Origin: Sphingomonas sp. PP-F2F-A104-K0414
GTDB taxonomy: Bacteria; Pseudomonadota; Alphaproteobacteria; Sphingomonadales; Sphingomonadaceae
Direction: 5' to 3'
DNA length: 64,000 bases
NCBI RefSeq assembly: GCF_004340945.1
Contig: NZ_SLYD01000003.1
Span: 496,001-560,000 of the forward strand
The translations under genes and the position numbers were made by a program. Positions within the stretch are counted from its first letter, which is position 1; each line of letters begins with the position of its first letter. Below the pieces are notes generated by a model, which was given only the letters and a program-made list of their open reading frames with translations, did no database searches and had not been told where the DNA came from. This document shows positions 26,575 to 35,411 of this stretch, in pieces.

Positions 26575-27258
26575 TCACTTGATCCACGGCCGCTCGCGGA
26601 ACCACTTGGTCACGATATACTTCACGCCCTCCATCACCGGCATGCCCTCGTGTAGCGTCAGCCCGTTCGGCGTCCCGTCCGGGTTCATGTTGTTCCATGC
26701 GAGCAGCATGCCGCGTTTCGGAGCGATCTTGATGCCCGCCTGAGGGAACCACGTCGCGCCGCCCTCGGGGACGTCGTTGAGGAACACCATCGCGGTCCAG
26801 GTGCGCTGGCCGCCTTGCTCCTGCATCTTCGCCCAATAGCTTTCGGACTCGTGGAAATAATCGTGGTGCGCGCGGAATTGCTGGCCGGGGGCGTAGCGCT
26901 GGCCCTGCATCGTCTCGCCGTGGAGCAGGTCGATCCCGAGCAGGGTCGCGATCGCCTCGTCGGTGGGCTGTACCTCGGGTGACCAGCGATCCATGTCGCA
27001 GCTCTCGCTCGTGCGGAAGCTGCTGTTCGGGCGATCGGACAGCAAGGTCGACGGCCGCCGCTTGGAATCGATCATCGCGATCAGCTGCTTGCAGGTCTTG
27101 GGATCGAGGAAGTCGGACTGGTAATAGAATTGCAACGTGTCCATCGCGATACGCTGTACCGCGGGATTGGCGTTGAGCCGGGCGGCGACCTGCGATCCGG
27201 CGGCCTGGCGGAGGGCCATGGCCGGATCGACCTTCTTGGCTTTTGAAAAGATACCCAC
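26575..27258 (-). CDS. Prolyl 4-hydroxylase-like 2-oxoglutarate/Fe(II) oxygenase
   Basis: The 227-residue protein has the double-stranded beta-helix of the P4H family: iron ligands in QFRAHHDYFHE (His-x-Asp) and LTLHEGMPVMEGVKYIVTKWFRE (distal His and the Lys that binds 2-oxoglutarate). GGQRTWTAMVFLNDVPEGGATWFP is the family core. The substrate is unknown; bacterial members hydroxylate proline in proteins or peptides. No signal peptide is visible. It stands alone with its own short upstream region. Family assignment is firm. Confidence 0.9.
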   Translation of the reverse strand: MGIFSKAKKVDPAMALRQAAGSQVAARLNANPAVQRIAMDTLQFYYQSDFLDPKTCKQLIAMIDSKRRPSTLLSDRPNSSFRTSESCDMDRWSPEVQPTDEAIATLLGIDLLHGETMQGQRYAPGQQFRAHHDYFHESESYWAKMQEQGGQRTWTAMVFLNDVPEGGATWFPQAGIKIAPKRGMLLAWNNMNPDGTPNGLTLHEGMPVMEGVKYIVTKWFRERPWIK

Positions 27259-27307
27259 GCCGCAGGATTTGGCGAACTGGCTCCGAAAGGCAAGAGGGGG
27301 AAATGCA

Positions 27308-27343
27308 AGAGCCCCGCGGCGACGTCTGTCACCACGGGGCTCT
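27308..27343 (-). terminator. Rho-independent terminator of the RcnB-like gene
   Basis: Perfect 9-bp stem AGAGCCCCG/CGGGGCTCT with an 18-base loop. On the minus strand it is followed by TTGCATTT. It lies about 45 bases after the stop codon of the gene at 27389. Confidence 0.75.
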
Positions 27344-27388
27344 CCCCTGTTACTGCGTGACGGGTAGGCGCAATTCTTAGAGGGGCGC

Positions 27389-28348
27389 CTACCAGAAGAT
27401 GTCGTACACCGTGTCGACCACGCGACCGCTGTCGAGATCGACCAGCAACGCGTCGTTGTAATAGCGCACCCAGCGATACGGGCCGTACGCCTCAGGCAGG
27501 CGGTAGGTGTACGGGTCCTGGATCCAGTAATTCTGGTTGTACAGAATGCTGTTCAGCGAGAAGCCAACGCCGAAGCGACGATAGCCCGACCCCCAGCCGC
27601 TCGGCGCATAGTAGCGCGGAAGGCGATAGGCGCCGCGGTTAGACGCGCGGTAGTTGCTCCAAGCGTAGCGGTTGTCGTTGCGCCAGCCACGGTTCCATGC
27701 GCCGCCTTGATTGTAGTGGCCCTGATTGTAGCCACCGCGGCCATAGCCCTGGACGTTGCCGTACGCGCGGTTGGGCTGGCGGTTCTGGTAACCGTCGCGA
27801 CCGCCGTTGCGCCAGTCGCCGCGGTTGTCGGCGCGCCCGTCGCCTCGACCGTCATTGCGTCCGTTGCGGTCGAACTGGCCGCGATTTACCTGTTGGTTGC
27901 CGCGATCGAAGCCGGGGCGTCCTTGGTCGCGGTTCCAGCCGCCGCGATCCTGACCGGCTTGCGGGCCGGGACGATTTTGGCCGTTCCACCCCTGGCCGTT
28001 GCCACGCTGACCGTTCCAGTCGGGCCGGCCGCGACCATCCGGGCCGTCACCACGTACCTGAGCCTGTACGCCGAGGTCGGCGCGCTGCGGGCGCTGGCCC
28101 TGGTCCGGCGCGGCGGGACGATCGGGACGCTGCTGCTGGAAAGCCTGGCCGTCCGGGCGCGGTCCACGGTCGGGGCGGTCACCGCGATCAGGGCGCTGGC
28201 CACGATCCTGGCGCGAACCATCGTTGCCGCGGTCCCCGCGGTCGCCGCGGTCCTGGTCGACCTGCTGCGCGGTGGCGGCGGTCGCCATCGTCGTAGCCGG
28301 CACCAACGCCGACGCTGCCATCAAGAGTTTGAGTAACTTGCCCGTCAT
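27389..28348 (-). CDS. RcnB-like periplasmic protein, rich in Gly, Arg, Asp, Gln and Asn
   Basis: The protein has 319 residues. A signal peptide is seen (MTGKLLKLLMAASALVPAT, then ATAAQQ). A long low-complexity middle (about 35-230) is dominated by GDRGDRG, RPDRG and GRNDGRGDGRADNRG patterns. The C-terminal ~60 residues (GPYRWVRYYNDALLVDL, then VDTVYDIFW) are the RcnB-family domain. RcnB itself affects Ni/Co homeostasis; here a periplasmic envelope role is inferred. GAGG lies seven bases before the ATG. The antisense frame is open for over 200 codons only because of the repetitive GC-rich sequence. Confidence 0.8.
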   Translation of the reverse strand: MTGKLLKLLMAASALVPATTMATAATAQQVDQDRGDRGDRGNDGSRQDRGQRPDRGDRPDRGPRPDGQAFQQQRPDRPAAPDQGQRPQRADLGVQAQVRGDGPDGRGRPDWNGQRGNGQGWNGQNRPGPQAGQDRGGWNRDQGRPGFDRGNQQVNRGQFDRNGRNDGRGDGRADNRGDWRNGGRDGYQNRQPNRAYGNVQGYGRGGYNQGHYNQGGAWNRGWRNDNRYAWSNYRASNRGAYRLPRYYAPSGWGSGYRRFGVGFSLNSILYNQNYWIQDPYTYRLPEAYGPYRWVRYYNDALLVDLDSGRVVDTVYDIFW

Positions 28349-28498
28349 CGCGGTGGTCCTCGACTGCCGGCGCACGAGCCGGCTCCTATGATGGGTTGGG
28401 TCTAGAAGTATCGGTGTGTGGAGAGGCTGAATGGGTTCGTCAGCGATCAGACAGGTTGGGGGGCGAGGGCGGTTGATCGCTGCATCGTGTCGTAGCCG

Positions 28499-28602
28499 CC
28501 ACCCCGGCGGAGGCCGGGGCCCAGTTGGGGATGGAATGTAACGACGTGCTGCGATCTGTCACGCTGGACGTTCCAACTGGGCCCCGGCCTCCGCCGGGGT
28601 GG
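28499..28602. repeat. Palindromic repeat, family C (CCACCCCGGCGGAGGCCGGG arms)
   Basis: The arms run CCACCCCGGCGGAGGCC to its complement GGCCTCCGCCGGGGTGG, extended by CCCAGTTGG/CCAACTGGG. The second copy is at 41585-41690. Confidence 0.9.
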
Positions 28603-28690
28603 TGCAGCGGCGGGGTGGCGGCAGCTACAGGGGCGGTCGCTACACGGACGGCAGTTGCATGGGCGACCTATCCAACTGCGCGCCCTCCTT

Positions 28691-28743
28691 GTTCTCCCGC
28701 GAAGGCGGGAGCCCAGACTGGACTGCCGCCTTCGCGGGAGAAC
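28691..28743. repeat. Palindromic repeat, family D (GTTCTCCCGCGAAGGCGG arms)
   Basis: 18-bp arms with a short loop containing CCCAGACTGGA. The second copy is at 60899-60951. Confidence 0.9.
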
Positions 28744-28770
28744 ATGCTTTGGTTGATAATGAAGCGCCCG

Positions 28771-29316
28771 CTACCGCGCCGGCGGCGGCACCAACGCAGG
28801 CACCAGCCGAGCGGAATCGGCCGGATCGATCCCCGGCCTAGGCCCCGCAGGGATCACCTCTTCCCCGCGCATCGCTCGCCCAGCACGCTGCACCGCCTCG
28901 ACCACCCGAGGATATACCCCGCACCGGCACAGATTCGTAATCTGCTCGCGGATCAGTTCTTCGCCTGGGTCCGCATTGCGCTTCAGCAACGCCGCCGCCG
29001 CCATGATCATCCCCGGAATGCAGAACCCGCATTGTGGCACCGCCTCCGCGATGAACGCCAGTTGCACCGGATGATTGCGCTCCCTCGACAGGCCCTCGAT
29101 CGTCGTCACGTACGCGCCCTCGATCGACCCGATCGGCACGCGACAACTCCGCATCGCGCGCCCGTCGATATCGACCGTGCACGCGCCGCAATGGCCTGTG
29201 CCGCAGCCATATTTGGTCCCCGTCAGGTTCGACGCATCGCGCAGCGCCCACAGCAGCGGCGTATCATTGTCGAGCCGGTATTCGATCGGCTCGTTGTTGA
29301 CGGTGAAGCGGCTCAT
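28771..29316 (-). CDS. [2Fe-2S] small subunit of a xanthine dehydrogenase/isoquinoline oxidoreductase-type enzyme (orphan)
   Basis: The protein has 181 residues. The plant-type ferredoxin domain has GTKYGCGTGHCGACTVDI and a fourth Cys in AMRSC. The second helical domain binds another [2Fe-2S] cluster through AVPQCGFCIPGM and NLCRCGVYPR. Such subunits pass electrons from a molybdopterin large subunit. No large-subunit gene lies on either side, and the C-terminus has a Pro-rich tail of about 30 residues. The partner must be elsewhere or lost. The start is the ATG before SRFTVNNEP. Confidence 0.88.
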   Translation of the reverse strand: MSRFTVNNEPIEYRLDNDTPLLWALRDASNLTGTKYGCGTGHCGACTVDIDGRAMRSCRVPIGSIEGAYVTTIEGLSRERNHPVQLAFIAEAVPQCGFCIPGMIMAAAALLKRNADPGEELIREQITNLCRCGVYPRVVEAVQRAGRAMRGEEVIPAGPRPGIDPADSARLVPALVPPPAR

Positions 29317-29422
29317 GTCCGCCGTCCTAGCGCGCCGCACGGGATCGCACCAACCGGCATTGCCACGCGGCGGCCCCCCGGCTTATGTCGCACGAATAAT
29401 ACCGCGAGAGGGCGCAATACAG

Positions 29423-30709
29423 ATGCACGTCGATACCAAATCCACCGCCGCAGCCGGGGGCGATGCCAGCCACGGCTACGATGCGCCCGACCTGCGCGTG
29501 TTCGTGTTCGCGCTGTTCTTCATCTTCGGCGGCATCACCTCGCTGAACGACATCATCATCCCGAAGATGAAGGAGCTCTTCACGCTCGACCATGCGACCG
29601 CGATGCTGGTCCAGTCGGCGTTCTTCCTCGCCTATGCGCTGTTCTCGATTCCCGCCGCCGCGATCGTGCGGAAAGCGGGCTATATGCGGACCGCGTCGAT
29701 CGGCCTTGTGACGATGACCGCGGGCTGCCTGTTGTTCATCCCCGCCGCAGGGCAGGCGAGCTTCGGCATGTTCCTGTTCGCTCTGTTCGTGCTCGGCGCA
29801 GGGATCACCGTCGTGCAGGTCGTCGCCAACCCGCTGATCTCGGCGCTCGGCCATCCCAAGTCCGCCTCGAGCCGGCTGACCTTCGCGCAGGCGTTCAACT
29901 CGCTCGGCACCACCATCTTCCCGTATGTCGGCTCCGCGCTGATCCTCGGCGGTCTGGCGACGGTCGACTCCTCGAAGCTCACCGGCGCCGCGCTTGATGC
30001 GTACCGGACGGAATCGTCGCGGACCGTCGTCCACACCTATATCGGCCTTGCGATCGCGCTGCTGATCGTCGCCGCGGTCGTCTGGACCCGCCGCAACCGG
30101 CTCAACGAGGAGCAGGACCAAACCGGCAGCATCTTCCACGCGTTCACGCTGCTGAAGCGCCCGCGCTTCGCGATGGGGACGGCGTGCATCTTCCTGTACG
30201 TCGGCGCCGAAGTCGCGGTCGGCTCGCTGATCGTCAATTACCTCATGCAGCCGAGCGTGATGGGCCTGAGCGACGTCGCCGCGGGCAAACACGTGCCGTT
30301 CTACTGGGGCGGCGCGCTGGTCGGCCGGTTCATCGGCGCGTACGTGCTGAACAAGGTGTCGCCGGGCAAGGTGCTCGCGGGCGTCGCGACGGGCACGCTG
30401 GCGCTGATCCTAATCTCGGCGAACACCGAGGGTGCTTTGTCGGGCTGGGCGTTGCTCGCGATCGGCCTGATGAACGCAGTGATGTTCCCGACGATCTTCA
30501 GCCTCGCCTCCGAAGGTCTCGGCAAGCGTGCGGCGGAAGGCTCGGGCGTGATCGCCACCGCGATCGTCGGCGGCGCGATCGTGCCGTATCTGACGGGTAT
30601 GCTGGCGGACAAGTCGGGCAGCCTGCACTTCGCGCTGCTGCTCCCGGCGATCTGCTACGCGTTGATCCTGGCGTACGGGCTTTACGCTCGGAAGCCGGTG
30701 GTAGCCTGA
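29423..30709 (+). CDS. FucP/GluP-family sugar transporter (MFS)
   Basis: The 428-residue protein has 12 hydrophobic segments. N-terminal FFIFGGITSLNDIIIPKMKELF, LLFIPAA and the QVVANPLISALGHPKSASSRLTFAQAFNSLGTTIFP block are characteristic of the fucose/glucose-galactose H+ symporter family. A hydrophilic loop in the middle carries RRNRLNEEQDQTG. The substrate cannot be told from sequence; hexoses are typical. The start is the ATG preceding HVDTKST; the frame upstream is antisense to the [2Fe-2S] gene. A palindromic repeat directly follows its stop. Confidence 0.88.
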   Translation: MHVDTKSTAAAGGDASHGYDAPDLRVFVFALFFIFGGITSLNDIIIPKMKELFTLDHATAMLVQSAFFLAYALFSIPAAAIVRKAGYMRTASIGLVTMTAGCLLFIPAAGQASFGMFLFALFVLGAGITVVQVVANPLISALGHPKSASSRLTFAQAFNSLGTTIFPYVGSALILGGLATVDSSKLTGAALDAYRTESSRTVVHTYIGLAIALLIVAAVVWTRRNRLNEEQDQTGSIFHAFTLLKRPRFAMGTACIFLYVGAEVAVGSLIVNYLMQPSVMGLSDVAAGKHVPFYWGGALVGRFIGAYVLNKVSPGKVLAGVATGTLALILISANTEGALSGWALLAIGLMNAVMFPTIFSLASEGLGKRAAEGSGVIATAIVGGAIVPYLTGMLADKSGSLHFALLLPAICYALILAYGLYARKPVVA

Positions 30710-30720
30710 ACGATCCAACC

Positions 30721-30801
30721 GTCACCCCAGCGAAAGCTGGGGTCTCCCGGTTTTAGCCGCGCGCTTCTGCCGTGAGAGACCCCAGCGTGCGCTGGGGTGA
30801 C
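30721..30801. repeat. Palindromic repeat, family B (GTCACCCCAGCGAAAGCTGG arms)
   Basis: GTCACCCCAGC and GCTGGGGTGAC form the outer arms, with inner GGGGTCTC/GAGACCCC. It lies between two convergent gene ends. Copies also occur at 32031 and 55806. Confidence 0.9.
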
Positions 30802-30848
30802 GACGTTTTCGGGTGGCGGTGTAAGGGACGATGCCCTGGGGCGTCCGC

Positions 30849-31985
30849 CTACTCCGACGACCCCAACATCGGCGCCGCCCGCCCGGTCGCGAGATCGGCA
30901 TCCGAAAACCGGATTGGTGTGCGAAGCCCGGGGACCAGAGATCCATCCGACCGCGCGACGTCGATCGCCATCCCCCGCGCGATCACCTGCGGGTCCTCGA
31001 ATGCCTGCGCCACCGTATTAATCGGCCCGGCCGGCACCCCGACTGCCTCGAGCCGCGCGAGCAACTCGAGCTTCGGCACCCGAGACGTCGCTGCCTCGAT
31101 CCCCGCGAACAGGAAATCCTTGAACGCCAACCGCCCGGCATTGGTCGCGAACCGCGGATCGTCGCGCATCTCGGGCAAGCCCATCGCGTCGCAGAACCGC
31201 CGGAACTGGCCATCATTGCCGACCGCGAGGATGAACCAGCCATCGCTGGTCGGGAAGACGGCATACGGGCAGACGTTCATATGCGCGTTGCCGACCCGCG
31301 TCGGCGACACGCCGCTCGCGAACCAGTTCATCGCCTGGTTCGCGAGCACCCCGGTCATCGTATCGAGCAACGCCATGTCGATCTGTTGACCCCGGCCGGT
31401 CCGCTCGCGCATCGCCAACGCCGCCTGGATCGCGATCACGGAATACAGCCCGGTCATGATGTCGGCGAACGCCACGCCGATCTTCTGCGGCGCGCCATCA
31501 GGCTCGCCGGTCAGGTCCATGATCCCGCTCATCCCCTGGACGATGAAGTCGTAGCCGGCGCGGGGGGCGTAAGGGCCGTCCTGTCCGAACCCGGTGATCG
31601 AGCAATACACCAACCGCGGATTGATCGCAGCCAGCGCAGCGTAGTCGAGCCCGTACTTGACGAGCCCACCGACCTTGAAATTCTCGATCACGACATCGGC
31701 GTCGGCGATCAGGTCGCGGACGACAGCTTGTCCTTCGGGGGTGGTAAAGTCGGCGACGACCGACCGCTTGCCGCGGTTGGCGGCGTGGAAATACGCGGCG
31801 TCGCGCGTGCCGTCGGGATTGTCGATGAACGGCGGACCCCAGGTTCGCGTGTCGTCCCCGGCGGGGCTCTCGATCTTGACCACGTCGGCACCGAGATCGC
31901 CGAGGACTTGCCCCGCCCACGGGCCGGCCAGGATGCGGGCGAGTTCGACGACTTTGAGGCCGGTGAGAGGGGTGTCTTTCACCAC
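30849..31985 (-). CDS. CaiB/BaiF-type CoA-transferase (probable succinyl-CoA:glutarate)
   Basis: The 378-residue family III CoA-transferase starts GLKVVELARILAGPWAGQVLGDLGADVVKIE. The catalytic Asp should be that in YDFIVQGMSG or nearby. It transfers CoA between carboxylic acids. The neighbour upstream on the same strand is glutaryl-CoA dehydrogenase, as in glutarate and lysine catabolism, so glutarate activation is the likely role. A palindromic repeat lies between the two genes. Substrate assignment is contextual. Confidence 0.85.
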   Translation of the reverse strand: MVKDTPLTGLKVVELARILAGPWAGQVLGDLGADVVKIESPAGDDTRTWGPPFIDNPDGTRDAAYFHAANRGKRSVVADFTTPEGQAVVRDLIADADVVIENFKVGGLVKYGLDYAALAAINPRLVYCSITGFGQDGPYAPRAGYDFIVQGMSGIMDLTGEPDGAPQKIGVAFADIMTGLYSVIAIQAALAMRERTGRGQQIDMALLDTMTGVLANQAMNWFASGVSPTRVGNAHMNVCPYAVFPTSDGWFILAVGNDGQFRRFCDAMGLPEMRDDPRFATNAGRLAFKDFLFAGIEAATSRVPKLELLARLEAVGVPAGPINTVAQAFEDPQVIARGMAIDVARSDGSLVPGLRTPIRFSDADLATGRAAPMLGSSE

Positions 31986-32030
31986 GGTCTCATCCCATCA
32001 CCCATCATCATCGACGCGTCACCTAAGTTC

Positions 32031-32110
32031 GTCATCCCAGCGAAAGCTGGGATCTCCCGGTAATGGAGCGTGCCCTTGCGGAGGGAGACCCCAGCTTTCG
32101 CTGGGGTGAC
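32031..32110. repeat. Palindromic repeat, family B
   Basis: GTCATCCCAGCGAAAGCTGG and CCCCAGCTTTCGCTGGGGTGAC arms. It sits between the CoA-transferase start and the dehydrogenase stop, inside what would otherwise be an operon. Confidence 0.9.
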
Positions 32111-32118
32111 GGGGGATG

Positions 32119-33303
<1,185 letters not shown>

Positions 33304-33370
33304 CTGCATCTCCTTCGTTGACCGCCGACTTCGTGGTTCGGCAGGCGAAAGTCCAGCCCTGACGAGCCGT

Positions 33371-33697
33371 TTAAGCATCGATCAGCGTCAGTACCGCGAT
33401 CGTCACGTGCTCCCGGTCGCCGATCGACTCAACGCAGTCGACCGATAGATCGGCGACGATATGCCCGCGCAGCGCGAACTCCGCGTCGGGCAGGCCATCG
33501 ATCCAGTCTCGAAGACCGGGTACGGGGACCGCCGCGATCGTCAGGCGGTGGAGCGTCCCGACAAACGTCGCGCTCGCCCACGGGGTGCACGCGATCGACT
33601 CGACGTGCATCGTCAGGCCCGCCGCACTCGCGTGACAACGAAGCGCGCGGATTAGCAGCGTGCCCGCATCGGGGCTGCGGATCGCGTCCATTCTCAT
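33371..33697 (-). CDS. Hypothetical protein, translationally coupled to a small HTH gene
   Basis: The 108-residue protein reads as a compact alpha/beta fold: alternating hydrophobic strands ([20 protein letters not shown] and [21 protein letters not shown]) and [15 protein letters not shown]. No family is recognised and there are no membrane segments or signal peptide. Its ATG overlaps the stop of the upstream small gene in an ATGA, so the two are translated together. Confidence 0.65.
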   Translation of the reverse strand: MRMDAIRSPDAGTLLIRALRCHASAAGLTMHVESIACTPWASATFVGTLHRLTIAAVPVPGLRDWIDGLPDAEFALRGHIVADLSVDCVESIGDREHVTIAVLTLIDA

Positions 33698-33870
33698 GCC
33701 CCGTTCCGCGCGATGAACGCCTCGATCCGCGCCACCATCGGTTCGCGCGCCTGCCGCCCGCGTCGCAGGTCATGCACGAGCCGCGGATCGCCGACTGCCA
33801 GCCGCCCGAACTTGGTCATCGGCATGCCGGTCTGCCGCAGATATCGATCGATCTTCATGAGAATCGTCAC
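33694..33870 (-). CDS. Small helix-turn-helix-like protein
   Basis: The 58-residue protein begins at a GTG with GGAGG seven bases upstream. The sequence (YLRQTGMPMTKFGRLAVGD, then LVHDLRRGRQAREPMVARIE) resembles short Cro/XRE-like proteins common in alphaproteobacteria, with a helix-turn-helix at TKFGRLAVGDPRLVHDL. Its job is unknown. It is divergent from the S24 repressor-like gene across an 86-base region with a 14-bp palindrome, and is followed by an overlapping hypothetical gene. Confidence 0.7.
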   Translation of the reverse strand: MTILMKIDRYLRQTGMPMTKFGRLAVGDPRLVHDLRRGRQAREPMVARIEAFIARNGA

Positions 33871-33930
33871 CGTCGTTCCTCCCGAGTCCCTTGCAATGTT
33901 CTTGATCTGTTCCGCAAAATCCTACTTGTC

Positions 33931-33944
33931 TAGGAAATTTCCTA
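33931..33944. promoter_or_regulatory. Perfect 14-bp palindrome, probable repressor operator
   Basis: TAGGAAATTTCCTA, flanked by further CCTA/TAGG pairs at 33921 and 33941-33951, in the divergent region. It overlaps a possible -35 (TTGTCT, 33926) and -10 (TAGGGT, 33948) for the rightward gene, whose transcript would be nearly leaderless. Confidence 0.55.
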
Positions 33945-33956
33945 CGCTAGGGTCGG

Positions 33957-34592
33957 GTGGTGTCGAAAATCGCATCCGATCCCGACCCCAGGACTGCGCT
34001 CGCGACGCTGGCGGCGGCGCGCGGTGATAGCCTTGCGGCGCTGTCGGCGATGCTCGGGCGCAATGCGGCGTATCTCCAGCAATATGTCCGCCGCGGATCG
34101 CCGCGAACCCTAGGCGAACGCGATCGGCGATTGCTGTCAGCGTATCTCGGCGTGAGCGAAGCCGTGCTCGGCGCGCCACCCGATCGCGTGACGGGTTTCC
34201 GGATGCCCAAGCTCGATGTCGCTGCGTCCGCGGGGCCGGGTGCGCAGGTCGATGGCGAGATCGTGCTGGGGACCGATACGCTAGACCCGACGCTGGCGCG
34301 GAAGCTTGGGTTGAAGGACGGGCAGGCGGCGATCATTCGGGTCCGTGGCAGTTCGATGGAGCCGGGGCTGTTCGACGGCGATCACATCGTAGTGGATACC
34401 GCGGACCGGACGCCGCGTGCGAAGGGCGGGGTGTATGTCATCCGGATCGACGACGCGGTGATGGTGAAGCGGGTTGCGCTGGCAGGTGGGCAGCTGGTGG
34501 CGACCAGCGACAACCCCGCGGCGGGACCGATTCCGCAGGGGCGGATCGCCGTGATCGGCCGCGTCGTGTGGCAAATGCGCGAGCCGCGTTGA
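33957..34592 (+). CDS. S24-family (LexA/CI-like) repressor-peptidase
   Basis: The protein has 211 residues. The N-terminal DNA-binding region (about 15-65, SLAALSAMLGRNAAYLQQYVRRGS) is HTH-like. The C-terminal S24 peptidase domain has the catalytic Ser in RVRGSSMEPGLFDGDHIVVD and the Lys in AVMVKRVAL. A possible self-cleavage Ala-Gly is in AASAGPG. Such proteins repress until cleaved, for example during SOS. Start codon is GTG; a second GTG follows directly. The palindrome at 33931 is a likely autoregulatory site. Confidence 0.82.
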   Translation: MVSKIASDPDPRTALATLAAARGDSLAALSAMLGRNAAYLQQYVRRGSPRTLGERDRRLLSAYLGVSEAVLGAPPDRVTGFRMPKLDVAASAGPGAQVDGEIVLGTDTLDPTLARKLGLKDGQAAIIRVRGSSMEPGLFDGDHIVVDTADRTPRAKGGVYVIRIDDAVMVKRVALAGGQLVATSDNPAAGPIPQGRIAVIGRVVWQMREPR

Positions 34593-34617
34593 GGCGGTGA
34601 ACGTATCGGGTCCGTGC

Positions 34618-34743
34618 GATCCTCCCCCGCAAGGGGGAGGTGGCAGGCGTGAGCCTGACGGAGGGGGAGGAAAGAGCAACCGCCGTTGCGTGTCCTCCCC
34701 CTCCGTCCCCTTCGGCGACACCTCCCCCTGGCGGGGGAGGATC
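34618..34743. repeat. Palindromic repeat, family F (GATCCTCCCCCGC arms)
   Basis: GATCCTCCCCCGC/GCGGGGGAGGATC outer arms, with inner arms CCTGACGGAGGGGGAGGA and TCCTCCCCCTCCG. Only one copy is in this window. Confidence 0.85.
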
Positions 34744-34816
34744 GCGAGTTCGATCTGTCCGGGTCCGCCTGTCTGTGCCGACCACCGCTCGTGCCGACTT
34801 TCGTTCGTGCTGACCC

Positions 34817-34966
34817 CCGTTCGTGCTGAGTAGCGACCGAGTAGCTCCGTCAGGAGCGTATCGAGGGCGCGTATCGAAGCATGGGGGCCGCGCGCCAACC
34901 TGTCCTTCGATACGCCGTCTCGATACGCTGCGTTGCAGCTACTCGACGGCTACTCAGGACGAACGG
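34817..34966. repeat. Palindromic repeat, family E
   Basis: It is nearly identical in arms and length to the copy at 26330-26480 (CCGTTCGTGCTGAGTAGC to GCTACTCAGGACGAACGG). Confidence 0.9.
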
Positions 34967-34995
34967 AGGAGGGAGTGGGTAGCCTGGAGCGGCCT

Positions 34996-35193
34996 CTACC
35001 GTCGGTCTTTCACCCACACCAAAACCGCCGCAATCACGCCCAGTCCCGTCCCGACCAGAAACCCCGGCGTGGCCTGCCCGATCGCAAAGCCGACTCCTGC
35101 GCCGCCCAGCATGCCGAGCGCGACGAGGAATCCACCCGCGGCGCTGGGGTCCTTGTGGGGGGGGAGGGTGTCGCGGGAAGTCGGATCGGCCAT
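34996..35193 (-). CDS. Small two-helix membrane protein
   Basis: The 65-residue protein has a hydrophilic N-terminus (ADPTSRDTLPPHKDPS), then two hydrophobic segments (GGFLVALGMLGGAGVGFAIG and FLVGTGLGVIAAVLVWV) and a basic end KDRR. The glycine-zipper look suggests an inner-membrane protein. No family is recognised. It is convergent with the repeat-filled region and divergent from tamA. Confidence 0.6.
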   Translation of the reverse strand: MADPTSRDTLPPHKDPSAAGGFLVALGMLGGAGVGFAIGQATPGFLVGTGLGVIAAVLVWVKDRR

Positions 35194-35411
35194 CGGCCTG
35201 TCCTGCCACGCGCCGCGCGCGGATGCCAGCTACCCGGCGCTGCTCGATGCTCCCTATCCGGTTTATGCGATGCCGGCCTCACGTCGCGCCGGGCTACTTA
35301 CGCTGCCGTCGAGCGCCCAAGCCTTATGACACGCCTATGCCTGGATGAAACGTGGCGGAAATACGGCGTTACATACTGTTCCGTCACGACAAGCCCGGCT
35401 AGGAGCCGGAC

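Larger units (their letters stand above)
28349..28770. other. Intergenic stretch with two palindromic repeats
   Basis: It contains the RcnB-like gene's upstream region, repeat family C (28499-28602) and family D (28691-28743). No gene is recognised. Confidence 0.5.
34593..34995. other. Intergenic stretch with two palindromic repeats
   Basis: Repeat families F (34618-34743) and E (34817-34966) occupy most of it. No gene is recognised. Confidence 0.5.

Noticed and set aside
27707-28336. Long hydrophobic frame antisense to the RcnB-like gene, resembling a membrane protein
   Set aside because: It mirrors the low-complexity GC-rich repeats of the RcnB-like gene, which has a signal peptide, ribosome site and terminator.
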